Assembly: GCF_000478825.2 (NCBI RefSeq)
Contig: NZ_CP007542.1
Span: 1,798,001 to 1,862,000, forward strand
Length of the DNA: 64,000 nucleotides
Reading direction: 5' to 3'
Origin: Synechocystis sp. PCC 6714
GTDB lineage: Bacteria > Cyanobacteriota > Cyanobacteriia > Cyanobacteriales > Microcystaceae
Within the stretch, counting starts at the first letter, position 1. Each line of letters begins with the position of its first letter. Below the pieces are notes generated by a model. The model saw nothing but the letters and a program-made list of their open reading frames with translations. It was not told where the DNA came from and did no database searches. The position numbers were made by a program, and so were the translations under genes. Positions 48,045 to 57,102 of the stretch are shown piece by piece.

Positions 48045-49187
48045 TTACGAGCCGACTTTGTTGGCAGGAAGCATTTCCTCCACGCGCCCCAGTAGTTCCT
48101 GGGGAGTGAAGGGCTCGTTTAAATATCCAGAAGCCTGGCAGAATTTAGTACGAATATTGGTGATTAGATTGTCTCCTTTCCCCAACAGTAAAATTGGCAC
48201 GTCCTTAAGTTGATTTGACTTACGGCAAAACGAGCAAAGCTGATAGCCGTTCATATCTGGCAAGTCAGTGTTTATGATAATCAGATTGGGGGGAGAATTC
48301 AACAAAACCGTCAAGGCTCGGAACGGATCATCCAAGACTGAAGTGCGATAACCTGCTTTTTCCAAGGAATAACCCATCATGCGCTGGTGGGCCTCCCTAT
48401 GGTCCACATAGGCCACCAACGGGCGATCGTCCATTTGTATTTCCTGGTAGGGGAGCATTTTAATCTCCCCGGTTTTGACCATTGGCTGAAACATCAGTGC
48501 TAGCTCTAGCGTGCTTATTTCTAATTGACTAGCGATTTCATACAAGCAATTCAAATTTTCCAGACAGTGGTGGAGACGCTTAAGCCAATGTTGGCCATGG
48601 AGATTATTTTTAGCCAGATTTTGCCGTAGGGTTAGCCAATTTTCCACCAGGGGTCGTTGGAAAGGGGAGTTAATGTAGGATCTCAATTCCCACCAATAGC
48701 GGATTTTGTGCTTGATGGGGTTAATGGTCCTTTCTAAATCCAAATTTAAAAACAGTTCACTGAGTTCTTTTTCCTGGTTAAAACGATAGGATGCTTTCGG
48801 TAAAGAAAGTACCTGAACCAGGGCTTCTTGGGTGGCTTGGGTTAGGATCGAACGGGTTTGCTGGAAAGAAAAAATATCTCTTTTCCACAAATCAGAAAGA
48901 AATAGATAATCATCAGCAATTCTTGATGGCAATTCGATGCCTTTTTGCCGTAGAGTGCCGCCGATGAGATAATTCAGCCTTTCCGTACACCCATTGGCAC
49001 TGTTAGCTAAATGGATGCGACCGTCCCCCAAATACACTTGCCAGTAAACAAATTCGTCGAAAGGGTTCTGCACCACCAGTTTACCACTAGCTTTTTGCTG
49101 AACAAGGGCATAAAGAAGTTTGGCGGGAATTGCCTGTTGAATTTGCGAGTTACTTGGGGAAGATAGAGACAAAACTGAGCTGCTCAT
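48045..49187 (-). CDS. pixE: PatA-type response regulator PixE
   Basis: 380-residue DUF4388/PATAN-REC protein. The N-terminal part (about 15-240) starts IPAKLLYALVQQKASGKLVVQNP. The receiver (about 258-378) has phospho-acceptor Asp in IIINTDLPDMNGYQ and ends LNEPFTPQELLGR, where the usual Lys-Pro is replaced by Asn-Glu. The acidic pocket is also atypical (YVDHREA), so phosphorylation may be weak or absent. PixE is the light-controlled partner of PixD and promotes positive phototaxis, probably through the pilus motor PilB. It shares its architecture with pilG in this window. Confidence 0.93.
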   Translation of the reverse strand: MSSSVLSLSSPSNSQIQQAIPAKLLYALVQQKASGKLVVQNPFDEFVYWQVYLGDGRIHLANSANGCTERLNYLIGGTLRQKGIELPSRIADDYLFLSDLWKRDIFSFQQTRSILTQATQEALVQVLSLPKASYRFNQEKELSELFLNLDLERTINPIKHKIRYWWELRSYINSPFQRPLVENWLTLRQNLAKNNLHGQHWLKRLHHCLENLNCLYEIASQLEISTLELALMFQPMVKTGEIKMLPYQEIQMDDRPLVAYVDHREAHQRMMGYSLEKAGYRTSVLDDPFRALTVLLNSPPNLIIINTDLPDMNGYQLCSFCRKSNQLKDVPILLLGKGDNLITNIRTKFCQASGYLNEPFTPQELLGRVEEMLPANKVGS

Positions 49188-49381
49188 TATAATGGTTGGG
49201 CGGTGGATAGGGAGGTAAGTTAATTAGGCTAGTTAATGGGGACAAAGACTGGGCTATGGTTGATTAGTTAGTTGCCTGTTGATAGTGGGCTGATTTTTGC
49301 TAATGTTAGCCAATTTTAGCTGGTAATTACGGGCCCATTAATTACACAATCCCAACGGAGCTGAAGCATCAAAGACACTCT

Positions 49382-50380
49382 CTAAACCTTCGTTAAGGAG
49401 CGCACTTCCACAAAGGATGATTTTTTAAACAGGGCAGTGGCATCCTCACTGTTTAAAGGGCGACTGAAAAGATAACCTTGGCCGTAATCACAGTCCATGG
49501 ATTTAAGGGCAGCTAATTGTTCTACACTTTCCACTCCTTCAGCAACAATTTTTAATGCTAGACGGTGACCCAATTCAATAATACTTTGGAGAATTACTTG
49601 GTTTTTTTCCCTAGTGAGAAGGTCGTCCAAAAAGGATTTATCAATTTTTAGGGTATGGAGAGGCAAGTCTTTCAGGTAGGAGAGGGAAGAATAGCCCACG
49701 CCAAAATCATCAATGGCAATTTGTAAACCCATTTCGCTGAGTTGATTGAGCCGCTTAATTGCTTCTCCTGGTTCGTAGAGCATCAAACTTTCTGTTACTT
49801 CCAAGGTTATTTTCTGGCAGTTTATTTGGGTTTGTTCAATAATATTTTTTACCTCGGCTACTAAATTTGGTTCTTGTAATTGACGTAGGGATAAATTGAC
49901 CGATAGTTTAAACGGGGGGATTCCCTGGGAAAGCCAGCGTTGATATTGCAAACAGCTTTGTTCTAGCACCCAATAGCCCATGGGCACGATTAAACCGGTT
50001 TGTTCAGCTATGGGAATAAACTCTGCAGGGGAGATAAAACCTAAGCGAGGATGTTGCCAACGAATCAGGCTTTCTACTCCCAATAAATGACCCGTTTTGA
50101 TCTCAATTTGAGGCTGGTAATTGAGGTGAAATTTGCCCTGCTCCAGGCAACGTGTCATTTCCCAAGCAAGGTCTTGAATCTGATGGTTAAAGTTGGGAGA
50201 TTGAACAAATTTATTGACGTCATTGGGATGATGGGAGCTGCTGCTAGGATTTGGGGGGCGGAAACTGCGAAACCATCTTGATAAGTCTGCCAACATTTGT
50301 TGAGGTGAGGATACAAAGTTTTGATGTTGGTTAGGGAACCAATGGGGGGTTATGGAACCATGGGAAAACAGGAAGTTCAT
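49382..50380 (-). CDS. EAL-domain c-di-GMP phosphodiesterase
   Basis: 332 residues with a 60-residue Pro/Ser/Asn-rich N-terminus and one EAL domain (about 70-320). The motif is ESL (GVESLIRWQHP). The other catalytic residues are all present: Asn in SVNLSL, Glu in EVTESL, the Asp pair in IAIDDFGVGYSSLSYLKDL, Lys in LKIDKSFL, Glu in VAEGVES and Gln in YGQGYLFSRPL. It should hydrolyse c-di-GMP. There is no GGDEF or sensor domain, so regulation must come from partners. It lies 194 bases upstream of pixE on the same strand, next to the blue-light pair. Confidence 0.88.
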   Translation of the reverse strand: MNFLFSHGSITPHWFPNQHQNFVSSPQQMLADLSRWFRSFRPPNPSSSSHHPNDVNKFVQSPNFNHQIQDLAWEMTRCLEQGKFHLNYQPQIEIKTGHLLGVESLIRWQHPRLGFISPAEFIPIAEQTGLIVPMGYWVLEQSCLQYQRWLSQGIPPFKLSVNLSLRQLQEPNLVAEVKNIIEQTQINCQKITLEVTESLMLYEPGEAIKRLNQLSEMGLQIAIDDFGVGYSSLSYLKDLPLHTLKIDKSFLDDLLTREKNQVILQSIIELGHRLALKIVAEGVESVEQLAALKSMDCDYGQGYLFSRPLNSEDATALFKKSSFVEVRSLTKV

Positions 50381-50600
50381 AACATTTGTTTATCACGAAA
50401 GTCATGGAAGTTATTGATTTTTGAATGAATGAAAGTCAAGCTATTTTTGACAAAAGTTAGGCTTATACACCAAAGTTTTACAGGGACTTTGGCCTGTTTA
50501 TATTTTCTTTACACTGACAAATCCTAACTCAGTTCAGGGAAAAAATTCAATGATCACTAGGGCCGGTTTCCCCCTAATAATACCTTCGCTCTGGTAGGGT

Positions 50601-52277
50601 CTATCGGCTTTGCTGATGGAAGGCTTGGGCAATGGGCATACGCCAACCACTGCCAAAGGCCCGATCTGTGACCTTTAATCCAGGGGCAGCCTGACGGCGT
50701 TTAAATTCTGACTTTTGCACTAGCTGACAAATCTTTAGTACGGTTTCCTCCTCAAAGCCCGCGCTGATAATTTCCCGGGGAGATTGGTGTTTTTCGATCA
50801 ACCCACCCAGGATGCCATCCAAAATGTCGTAGGAGGGCAGGGAGTCAGCGTCTACTTGCCCCGGTTTCAGTTCGGCACTAGGGGGTTTGGTTAAGACGTT
50901 GGGAGGAATAACAATTTGCCCTCGATTAAGCCAACGGCAGAGTTCAAATACTTGGGTTTTGGGCACGTCAGCGATCGCCGCTAGGCCGCCATTCATGTCT
51001 CCGTAGAGGGTGCAGTACCCCACTGCTAATTCAGATTTATTGCCTGTGCTGAGGAGCAAATGACCGAATTTGTTGGCGATCGCCATGAGTAGATTACCCC
51101 GGATACGGGACTGGAGATTTTCTTCGGCAATGCCAAAGGGAGTGTTTTGGAAAAGGGTTTCTAAGGCCCGGTCGTAGGTAGCCATGAGGGGGCCAATGGC
51201 GATGGTCTCGGTAGTAATGCCTAAATTTTTTGCCAGGACTAGGGCATCCTGGACGGAATGGTCAGAGCTGTAGGGGGAAGGCATCAAAACTCCCAGCACA
51301 TTTTCTTTACCTAAAGCCTCCACAGCAATGGCAGCTACTAGGGAAGAATCAATGCCGCCACTCAGACCCAAAATTGCTTTACTAAAACCGCATTTATGGA
51401 AATAATCCCCCACTCCCAACACTAAAGCTTGCCATAATTCTTCCGTGCCTACCAGCGGTAAACTAGCCAATTTTTGTCCAGTCAATTCCCTTTGGTTTAA
51501 GTCGTAATTTAATAGGGCCAAGTCTTCTTGAAACAATGGCGATCGCCCAACAATTTTCCCTTGATCATTGACAGCAAAACTGCCACCATCGAAAATCAAA
51601 TCATCATTACCCCCCACCTGGTTAACATAAATTAGGGGTACGTTAAATCTTTTGGCACTGTGGCTCACTAAAGATTCCCGCAGGAGATGTTTGCCGCAAC
51701 TGTAGGGGGAAGCAGATAAATTAACTACCAAATTGACCCCCTGATCAATTAAATTTATTAAGGGATTAACTTGGTAAAATTTTTGTCCCCAAAACGCCTC
51801 ATCATTCCACAAATCTTCACAAATGGTAACCCCAATTTTGACATTTTTATAGACAAAATATTCACTCCTTGGCGCTGAGACAAAATAACGGTCTTCATCG
51901 AATACATCATAGGTGGGTAATAGACATTTATGAAATCGCTGTTTTATCTGCCCTTTCTCTATTAGTACTGCACTGTTCCATAGCTTTTTTCTCCCCCGGT
52001 ACTCCTCCTGGTCTTGGGGGCTGACAGTCCCCACCAAAACCGCCATGGAAGGGGGGATTTTTTCCGCCAACTGTTGGAGTTCCCCTTCAAGTTGTTGGAC
52101 AAAACTAGGATTAAGCAACAAATCCTTGGGGGGGTAGCCACAGAGAGCTAATTCCGTAGTCAACAGTAAATCTGCTCTCCTTGTCTGGGCCTGGAGGGCC
52201 GCAGTGACAATTTTTGCCGCATTTTCGGCGATCGCCCCAATGGTGGGATTGAGCTGGGCAAGGGCAATGGTGAGCAT
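50601..52277 (-). CDS. nadE: Glutamine-dependent NAD+ synthetase
   Basis: 558-residue two-domain NadE. The N-terminal nitrilase-type glutaminase has the Glu in TTELALCGYPP, Lys in FHKCLLPTYDVFDEDRYF and Cys in VTICEDLWND. The C-terminal synthetase has the P-loop LGLSGGIDSSLVAAI. It converts deamido-NAD to NAD+ with ammonia from glutamine. It lies 49 bases downstream of a NrtR-type NAD-responsive regulator gene, and a palindrome stands in that gap. Full length for the cyanobacterial enzyme. Confidence 0.95.
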   Translation of the reverse strand: MLTIALAQLNPTIGAIAENAAKIVTAALQAQTRRADLLLTTELALCGYPPKDLLLNPSFVQQLEGELQQLAEKIPPSMAVLVGTVSPQDQEEYRGRKKLWNSAVLIEKGQIKQRFHKCLLPTYDVFDEDRYFVSAPRSEYFVYKNVKIGVTICEDLWNDEAFWGQKFYQVNPLINLIDQGVNLVVNLSASPYSCGKHLLRESLVSHSAKRFNVPLIYVNQVGGNDDLIFDGGSFAVNDQGKIVGRSPLFQEDLALLNYDLNQRELTGQKLASLPLVGTEELWQALVLGVGDYFHKCGFSKAILGLSGGIDSSLVAAIAVEALGKENVLGVLMPSPYSSDHSVQDALVLAKNLGITTETIAIGPLMATYDRALETLFQNTPFGIAEENLQSRIRGNLLMAIANKFGHLLLSTGNKSELAVGYCTLYGDMNGGLAAIADVPKTQVFELCRWLNRGQIVIPPNVLTKPPSAELKPGQVDADSLPSYDILDGILGGLIEKHQSPREIISAGFEEETVLKICQLVQKSEFKRRQAAPGLKVTDRAFGSGWRMPIAQAFHQQSR

Positions 52278-52295
52278 GGCTAGGGGGATATTATG

Positions 52296-52306
52296 GTAAT
52301 TATTAC
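52296..52306 (-). promoter_or_regulatory. Candidate NrtR operator upstream of nadE
   Basis: GTAAT-T-ATTAC is a perfect palindrome 19 bases upstream of the nadE start, in the short gap after nrtR. NrtR-family repressors bind short AT-rich palindromes of similar type before NAD-synthesis genes. The assignment rests on position and symmetry only. Confidence 0.45.
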
Positions 52307-52326
52307 TTTAATCTAGGGGAGTCAAT

Positions 52327-53046
52327 TCAGACAAACACCAGGGGTTTATCTTTGAGGGGAGCAAAGGCTTTAGCGTCGAAACGGAAGAGGCTAGCAGGAC
52401 GCCCCACCCCTTTACAAACTTTTTTACCAGTATCTTTAAGAAATCCTAGCTTAAGTAAGCGGGAGCGAAAATTAGAGTAATCAGCAAAATCTTCCCCCAA
52501 AACCGTCGTATAAAGTTGGAATAAATCGTTTAGAGTAAACAGTTCCGGCAAAACTTCAAAGGCGATGGGACTGTATTCTAATTTGTTCCGCAGTCGTTGA
52601 TAACCATAGTCAAGGATTTGGTTATGATCAAAAGCCAATGGGGGAATGGTGGCCACATTATGCCAACTGACTCGATTAAGATTTTTAATCATTAATTGGG
52701 CGTCTTCGTAGCGAATTAAAGCAAAATAGCTCACTGATAAATATCTGACTCCGTACTGTTCCGGTGCTTCCCGGGGATCTCGACCAGGGTTACCAAAGGT
52801 GTAAAGCTGTTCTAAGTAAAGATTTTCGACGGCAATTTTTTCCGATAAAATTCGGTGGGCTGCCCCCTCTAAAGTCTCCCCCGTTCTCACCAATGTACCG
52901 GGAAAACTCCAATAATTTCCATAGGGCTCATCTTCCCGCTTAACCAACAAGACCAATAAACGATGAAGTTGGGTATCGACGGAAAAAATAACGTTATCCA
53001 CACCCACTTTAAAGTCGGCTAAATAGCTTTGTCGAGGCTGGCCCAT
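52327..53046 (-). CDS. nrtR: NrtR-family Nudix-related transcriptional regulator
   Basis: 239 residues: an N-terminal Nudix-like domain (about 10-150) fused to a C-terminal winged helix (about 160-235, FTLNDLFQLYTTVLGEDFADYSNF). The Nudix box is degenerate (GETLEGAAHRILSEKIAVE lacks the REXXEE core), so it should sense ADP-ribose or an NAD derivative rather than hydrolyse it. This is the NrtR architecture, known to repress NAD-biosynthesis genes. Synechocystis slr1690 is a known example; the adjacent nadE gene supports the call. It starts at ATG 53046. Confidence 0.9.
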   Translation of the reverse strand: MGQPRQSYLADFKVGVDNVIFSVDTQLHRLLVLLVKREDEPYGNYWSFPGTLVRTGETLEGAAHRILSEKIAVENLYLEQLYTFGNPGRDPREAPEQYGVRYLSVSYFALIRYEDAQLMIKNLNRVSWHNVATIPPLAFDHNQILDYGYQRLRNKLEYSPIAFEVLPELFTLNDLFQLYTTVLGEDFADYSNFRSRLLKLGFLKDTGKKVCKGVGRPASLFRFDAKAFAPLKDKPLVFV

Positions 53047-53088
53047 AGGATTTTGTGATAATTCGTTTGACCCAATATTGACCGATGC

Positions 53089-53952
53089 TTACCAGTCTGA
53101 TTGTGGCTGACATTGGGGACAAAAGTGAGCTGATCGTCCTCCCAATTTAAGTTTGGCGATCGCCGTACCGCAATGGCGACAGGGCTGTCCAGCTCGGCCA
53201 TAAACCTGGGCCAGGCCACCATAATTGCCGTTAATGCCCGTTACCTGGCGATAATCACTGAAACTAGTCCCCCCAGCGTCAATGGCCGCCGTCAACGTAG
53301 CTTGGATTTGTTGATGGAGTCGTTCACAATCTTGGTGACTGACCTGATTCCCTGGGGTAGTGGGGTGTAAACCGCAAAAAAACAACACCTCATCGGCGTA
53401 AATATTGCCCAAACCCGCCACAAGGGCCTGATCCAAAAGGGAATTCTTTAGGGGACGGCGGCTAGACTTAAGTTTTGCGTACAAATATTCTGGAGTGAAA
53501 TCAGACCCAAATGGCTCTGGCCCCAACTTCCCCAGCCCCGTCATCACCTCCACCCAAGGGCGATCGCCGGGAAGGAGCCATACCTTCCCAAAAGTACGAA
53601 TATCGACAAAACGTAACTCCTTTCCCCCTTCAAACCTAATCACCACCCTGGTATGGAGGGGTCTGTCCCGATTATTTTCCGCCCAGAGCAACTGCCCCGT
53701 CATCCGCAGGTGACATCCCAACCATCCCGCTGGAGTCTCGGCTTCATTTCTTCTCAGTTCCCCAAGCAAATACTTACCACGCCGTTGCCAGCTCACGAAA
53801 CGACAATCGGTAATTCGACTTTGAAAATCTTCTGCAGAAACGGGGTAGGCAAGACTACGGTTAAGTAGCACTTCCCCCCCCTTAATAACCCGGCCGAGGG
53901 TCAAACGATTGAGGCCTCGGCATACTGTTTCAACTTCCGGTAGTTCTGGCAC
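53089..53952 (-). CDS. mutM: Formamidopyrimidine-DNA glycosylase
   Basis: 287-residue Fpg/MutM. The N-terminus PELPEVETVCRGL provides the catalytic Pro (after Met removal) and Glu. Lys in RRGKYLLG is the conserved beta-turn Lys, and a C-terminal zinc finger CRHCGTAIAK...CPQC is intact. It removes 8-oxoguanine and related lesions from DNA, which is relevant next to photosystem genes. The start is GTG at 53952. It lies 34 bases downstream of psaE in the same orientation and could be cotranscribed by read-through. Confidence 0.95.
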   Translation of the reverse strand: MPELPEVETVCRGLNRLTLGRVIKGGEVLLNRSLAYPVSAEDFQSRITDCRFVSWQRRGKYLLGELRRNEAETPAGWLGCHLRMTGQLLWAENNRDRPLHTRVVIRFEGGKELRFVDIRTFGKVWLLPGDRPWVEVMTGLGKLGPEPFGSDFTPEYLYAKLKSSRRPLKNSLLDQALVAGLGNIYADEVLFFCGLHPTTPGNQVSHQDCERLHQQIQATLTAAIDAGGTSFSDYRQVTGINGNYGGLAQVYGRAGQPCRHCGTAIAKLKLGGRSAHFCPQCQPQSDW

Positions 53953-53986
53953 AGTTCAACGATGCAAATTTAGTCCACGGTCAAGA

Positions 53987-54211
53987 CTATTTTGCCGCCG
54001 CTTGCACCAATTCCAATTCACTTTCAGCAAAGTTGTTGGTGTTTACCCCGGAGGCACTACCGCTGAAACCGTTGTAGTTCACCCGGTCGAAGCGGACAAT
54101 CACCGGATAGAGGATACCGCTTTTTTCCACACTAGCAACCGTGCCAACATCACCGTACCAGTAGGATTCGGTGCGTTTGATTCTAACTTTGTCACCACGA
54201 TTTAAGGCCAT
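53987..54211 (-). CDS. psaE: Photosystem I subunit IV (PsaE)
   Basis: 74-residue SH3-like stromal subunit of photosystem [49 protein letters not shown] and [12 protein letters not shown]. It helps ferredoxin docking and cyclic electron flow. Full-length and clearly identifiable. The 482-base upstream region contains its promoter and leader. mutM follows at 34 bases. Confidence 0.98.
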   Translation of the reverse strand: MALNRGDKVRIKRTESYWYGDVGTVASVEKSGILYPVIVRFDRVNYNGFSGSASGVNTNNFAESELELVQAAAK

Positions 54212-54693
54212 AATTTAATTCCTTAGATAATTGCGATTTGTAAAAAACTATCCCGTTTGCTGGTGTCCCAAGGAATCCCCGGGCAACGCCCCAGCCCACT
54301 TAACGCCAAATTCTACCAGCTTTATTCTGCGTCCTCCCCCTTCCCCCGACTTTCCCAAAACAATTCTTTACATATTACGCAGGGAGCCAGTTAGAATGAG
54401 ATCCATTGTGCAGCCAAAGAGAGAAACTTTGTTTTCCCCCAAAGGCATGATCCACCATTTCCACAATACCCCCCTGGAAGGGGATGAAAGTACACGGACT
54501 GATTTACTCTTTTCCCGATAACCTGTAATGCTTACAGGTTTTATCCAATGCAGAGGAGTGTTGCTGCCGGGAAGATATGACAAAAAATTGGTTTAGATGG
54601 TCAAGATAACCAGTGCAAGGAGGACCTAGAAGTTACCATTGCGATGCATTAGTCTGAAAAAATGAGAAGAGTAAATAGAAGTTAAAATGACCT
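54212..54693. promoter_or_regulatory. Divergent region psaE / hybrid kinase
   Basis: 482 bases without a convincing gene; open frames on both strands lack coding character. It must hold the psaE promoter and leader on the minus strand and the kinase promoter on the plus strand. The segment TTTACATATTACGC (54370-54383) weakly resembles the high-light element HLR1. ACCTGTAATGCTTACAGGT at 54522-54540 forms an imperfect inverted repeat (ACCTGTAA/TTACAGGT) that could be an operator or hairpin. Confidence 0.45.
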
Positions 54694-55812
54694 ATGACTA
54701 AGATTTTGGTGATCGAAGACCAGCCAGAGGTTAGACAGAATATAGAGGACATTCTCTCCCTAGAGGATTATGAAGTTATCTCTGCCCCCGATGGGGAAAT
54801 CGGTTTGGCTTTGGTGAAGCAACATCTGCCGGATCTTATTCTTTGCGATGTGATGATGCCCAGGGTAACTGGGTTTGAGGTATTAAAGGCCCTACGCCAG
54901 GACCCCCATTTGGCGGCTATTCCATTTATTCTTTTAACAGCAAAGGCAGACCACCATGCTTTTCGCCAAGGTATGGAGTTGGGCGCTGACGATTACCTGA
55001 CTAAACCCTTCACCATCGATGAACTGCTCCATGCCATCGCTACCCGTTTAGATCAGCATCACCAACGCCAGGCTGAAGTCGAAAGCCGCCTGGATGATTT
55101 GCGTCAGCAAGTTACCCGTTCCCTGCCCCATGAGCTACTGACTCCCCTGAACAGTATTCTGGGCACATCCGAATTGTTGATTAATTTCTACGATGCCCTT
55201 TCCCGGGATGAGGCAATGGAATCGTTTCACGATATCAAAACTTCCGGGGAGAGACTTTACCGGTTGGTGGAGAATTTTCTGCTAATGGCGGATTTGGACC
55301 TGCTGGTGGCTAGCCCCGATCGCCTGGAGGTGTGGCAATCCCGTCTAAGTCGATACAGTGAGTTGCCAGCGAGTTTAGCCCAGGCATTGGAAGATTTGGG
55401 TCAGAATCGTCCCCGCCGCCAGGACCTGGAAATGATGATTGTCCCCCAGCGGATCAAGGTGGCAGAGCCGGATTTTCGAAAAATTTTGGGAGAATTACTG
55501 GACAACGCCTTCAAGTTTTCTCTACCCGGTACGCTGGTGCAGCTGGAAGCTATAATCAGGGACGGCACTTGCCAGTTGACCATCCAAGACCAGGGTAGGG
55601 GCATGGCCCAAGAGGAATTACGTTCTATTGGAGCCCACGTGCAATTCCAGCGTTCTAAATTCGAACAACAGGGTTCTGGACTGGGGTTGACCTTAGCCCA
55701 AAGATTGACGGAACTCTACGGCGGCAAGTTGGCGATCGCCAGTGTTCCGGGGGAGGGCACCACCATCACCATCACCGGCTGGGAATCGGAACCTATCCAA
55801 GCCGACTCCTGA
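54694..55812 (+). CDS. Receiver-histidine kinase hybrid
   Basis: 372 residues in the order REC (1-120), coiled coil, HisKA and HATPase. The receiver has phospho-acceptor Asp52 in ILCDVMMPRVTG and Lys in LTKPFT. The dimerisation helix has His146 in SLPHELLTPLNS. The ATPase has the N box ELLDNAFKFS, G1 DQGRGM and G2 GSGLGLTLAQ. There is no membrane segment, so it is a soluble kinase controlled by its own N-terminal receiver, i.e. a mid-chain phosphorelay component. Divergent from psaE; the stimulus is unknown. Confidence 0.88.
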   Translation: MTKILVIEDQPEVRQNIEDILSLEDYEVISAPDGEIGLALVKQHLPDLILCDVMMPRVTGFEVLKALRQDPHLAAIPFILLTAKADHHAFRQGMELGADDYLTKPFTIDELLHAIATRLDQHHQRQAEVESRLDDLRQQVTRSLPHELLTPLNSILGTSELLINFYDALSRDEAMESFHDIKTSGERLYRLVENFLLMADLDLLVASPDRLEVWQSRLSRYSELPASLAQALEDLGQNRPRRQDLEMMIVPQRIKVAEPDFRKILGELLDNAFKFSLPGTLVQLEAIIRDGTCQLTIQDQGRGMAQEELRSIGAHVQFQRSKFEQQGSGLGLTLAQRLTELYGGKLAIASVPGEGTTITITGWESEPIQADS

Positions 55813-55946
55813 ACTATTCTCAAACTAGTGTTTCTAGGGGACACAAAACCCGCTCCCGCCCTAATCCCGCCCCATTATTGGACTGAATTTCCCCGTTCCC
55901 CCACGGGTGAGAAGAGTCTCCATCTGCCGGTAGTTTAAGTTACTCA

Positions 55947-56996
55947 ATGGATAGCACCCCCCACCGTAAGGCTGACCATATTCGCATTGTCCTAGAAGAA
56001 AATGTATTGGGCAAAGGCATTTCCACCGGCTTTGAAACATTAATGCTGGAACACTGCGCTCTCCCTGCGGTGGATCTAGATGCGGTGGATTTGGGTCTGA
56101 CCCTCTGGGGTAAATCTTTGACTTATCCTTGGCTGATCAGCAGCATGACTGGGGGGACGCCGGAAGCCCAACAAATTAATCTCTTTTTAGCAGAAGTGGC
56201 CCAGGCTTTGGGCATTGCCATGGGACTGGGTTCCCAACGGGCCGCCATTGAAAATCCTGATTTAGCTATCACCTACCAGGTCCGCTCCGTGGCCCCGGAT
56301 ATTTTGCTTTTTGCCAACCTGGGAGCGGTGCAATTGAACTATGGTTATGGTTTGGAGCAGGCCCAACGGGCTGTAGATATGATTGAAGCCGATGCCCTAA
56401 TTTTGCATCTCAATCCCCTCCAGGAAGCAGTGCAACCCGATGGCGATCGCCTTTGGTCCGGGCTGTGGTCAAAGTTAGAAATTTTAGTGCGGGCTTTGGA
56501 AGTACCAGTTATTGTCAAGGAAGTGGGCAACGGTATCAGTGGTCCGGTGGCAAAAAGATTGCAGGAATGTGGAGTCAGCGCCATCGATGTAGCCGGGGCC
56601 GGAGGCACCAGTTGGAGTGAAGTGGAAGCCCATCGACAGACCGATCGCCAAGCCAAGGAAGTGGCCCACAACTTTGCCGATTGGGGATTACCCACTGCCT
56701 TAAGTTTGCGTCAGGTAGTACAAAACACTAAAAATCTGCCAATTTTTGCCAGCGGTGGTATCCGTTCTGGGGTTGATGGAGCTAAGGCGATCGCCCTGGG
56801 GGCAACCTTGGTGGGTAGTGCCGCTCCGGTTTTAGCAGAAGCAACGGTAAACGCCCAACGGGTGTACGACCATTACCAAGCTCGGCTAAAGGAACTACAA
56901 ATCGCCGCCTTTTGTTGTGACGCGGCCAATCTAGCTCAGTTGGCCCAGGTGCCCCTGTGGGATCGAAAGTCCGGACAAAGGTTAAGCGAAGCTTAA
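55947..56996 (+). CDS. fni: Type 2 isopentenyl-diphosphate delta-isomerase
   Basis: 349-residue FMN- and NADPH-dependent IDI-2, which interconverts IPP and DMAPP for isoprenoid, carotenoid and chlorophyll side-chain synthesis. Landmarks: [63 protein letters not shown] and [19 protein letters not shown]. Full length. The SucD-like gene follows on the same strand after 106 bases. Equivalent to sll1556 of PCC 6803, from memory. Confidence 0.95.
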   Translation: MDSTPHRKADHIRIVLEENVLGKGISTGFETLMLEHCALPAVDLDAVDLGLTLWGKSLTYPWLISSMTGGTPEAQQINLFLAEVAQALGIAMGLGSQRAAIENPDLAITYQVRSVAPDILLFANLGAVQLNYGYGLEQAQRAVDMIEADALILHLNPLQEAVQPDGDRLWSGLWSKLEILVRALEVPVIVKEVGNGISGPVAKRLQECGVSAIDVAGAGGTSWSEVEAHRQTDRQAKEVAHNFADWGLPTALSLRQVVQNTKNLPIFASGGIRSGVDGAKAIALGATLVGSAAPVLAEATVNAQRVYDHYQARLKELQIAAFCCDAANLAQLAQVPLWDRKSGQRLSEA

Positions 56997-57102
56997 GAGA
57001 CATTTTGCTCTGGTTGGCGATACAGTGAAGCTTGCACCGCTTGACCTCGATTTGATCAGTGAGGGGATCAAGTTATAGTTTTTCCTCCAAAACTCTTCCC
57101 CC

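Noticed and set aside
54370-54383. HLR1 (RpaB) box before psaE
   Set aside because: Only a partial match to the two-repeat consensus and about 160 bases from the start codon; not strong enough to call.
54231-54583. Open frames in the psaE upstream region on both strands
   Set aside because: No family similarity, no ribosome-binding site and mutually overlapping; treated as promoter and leader sequence.
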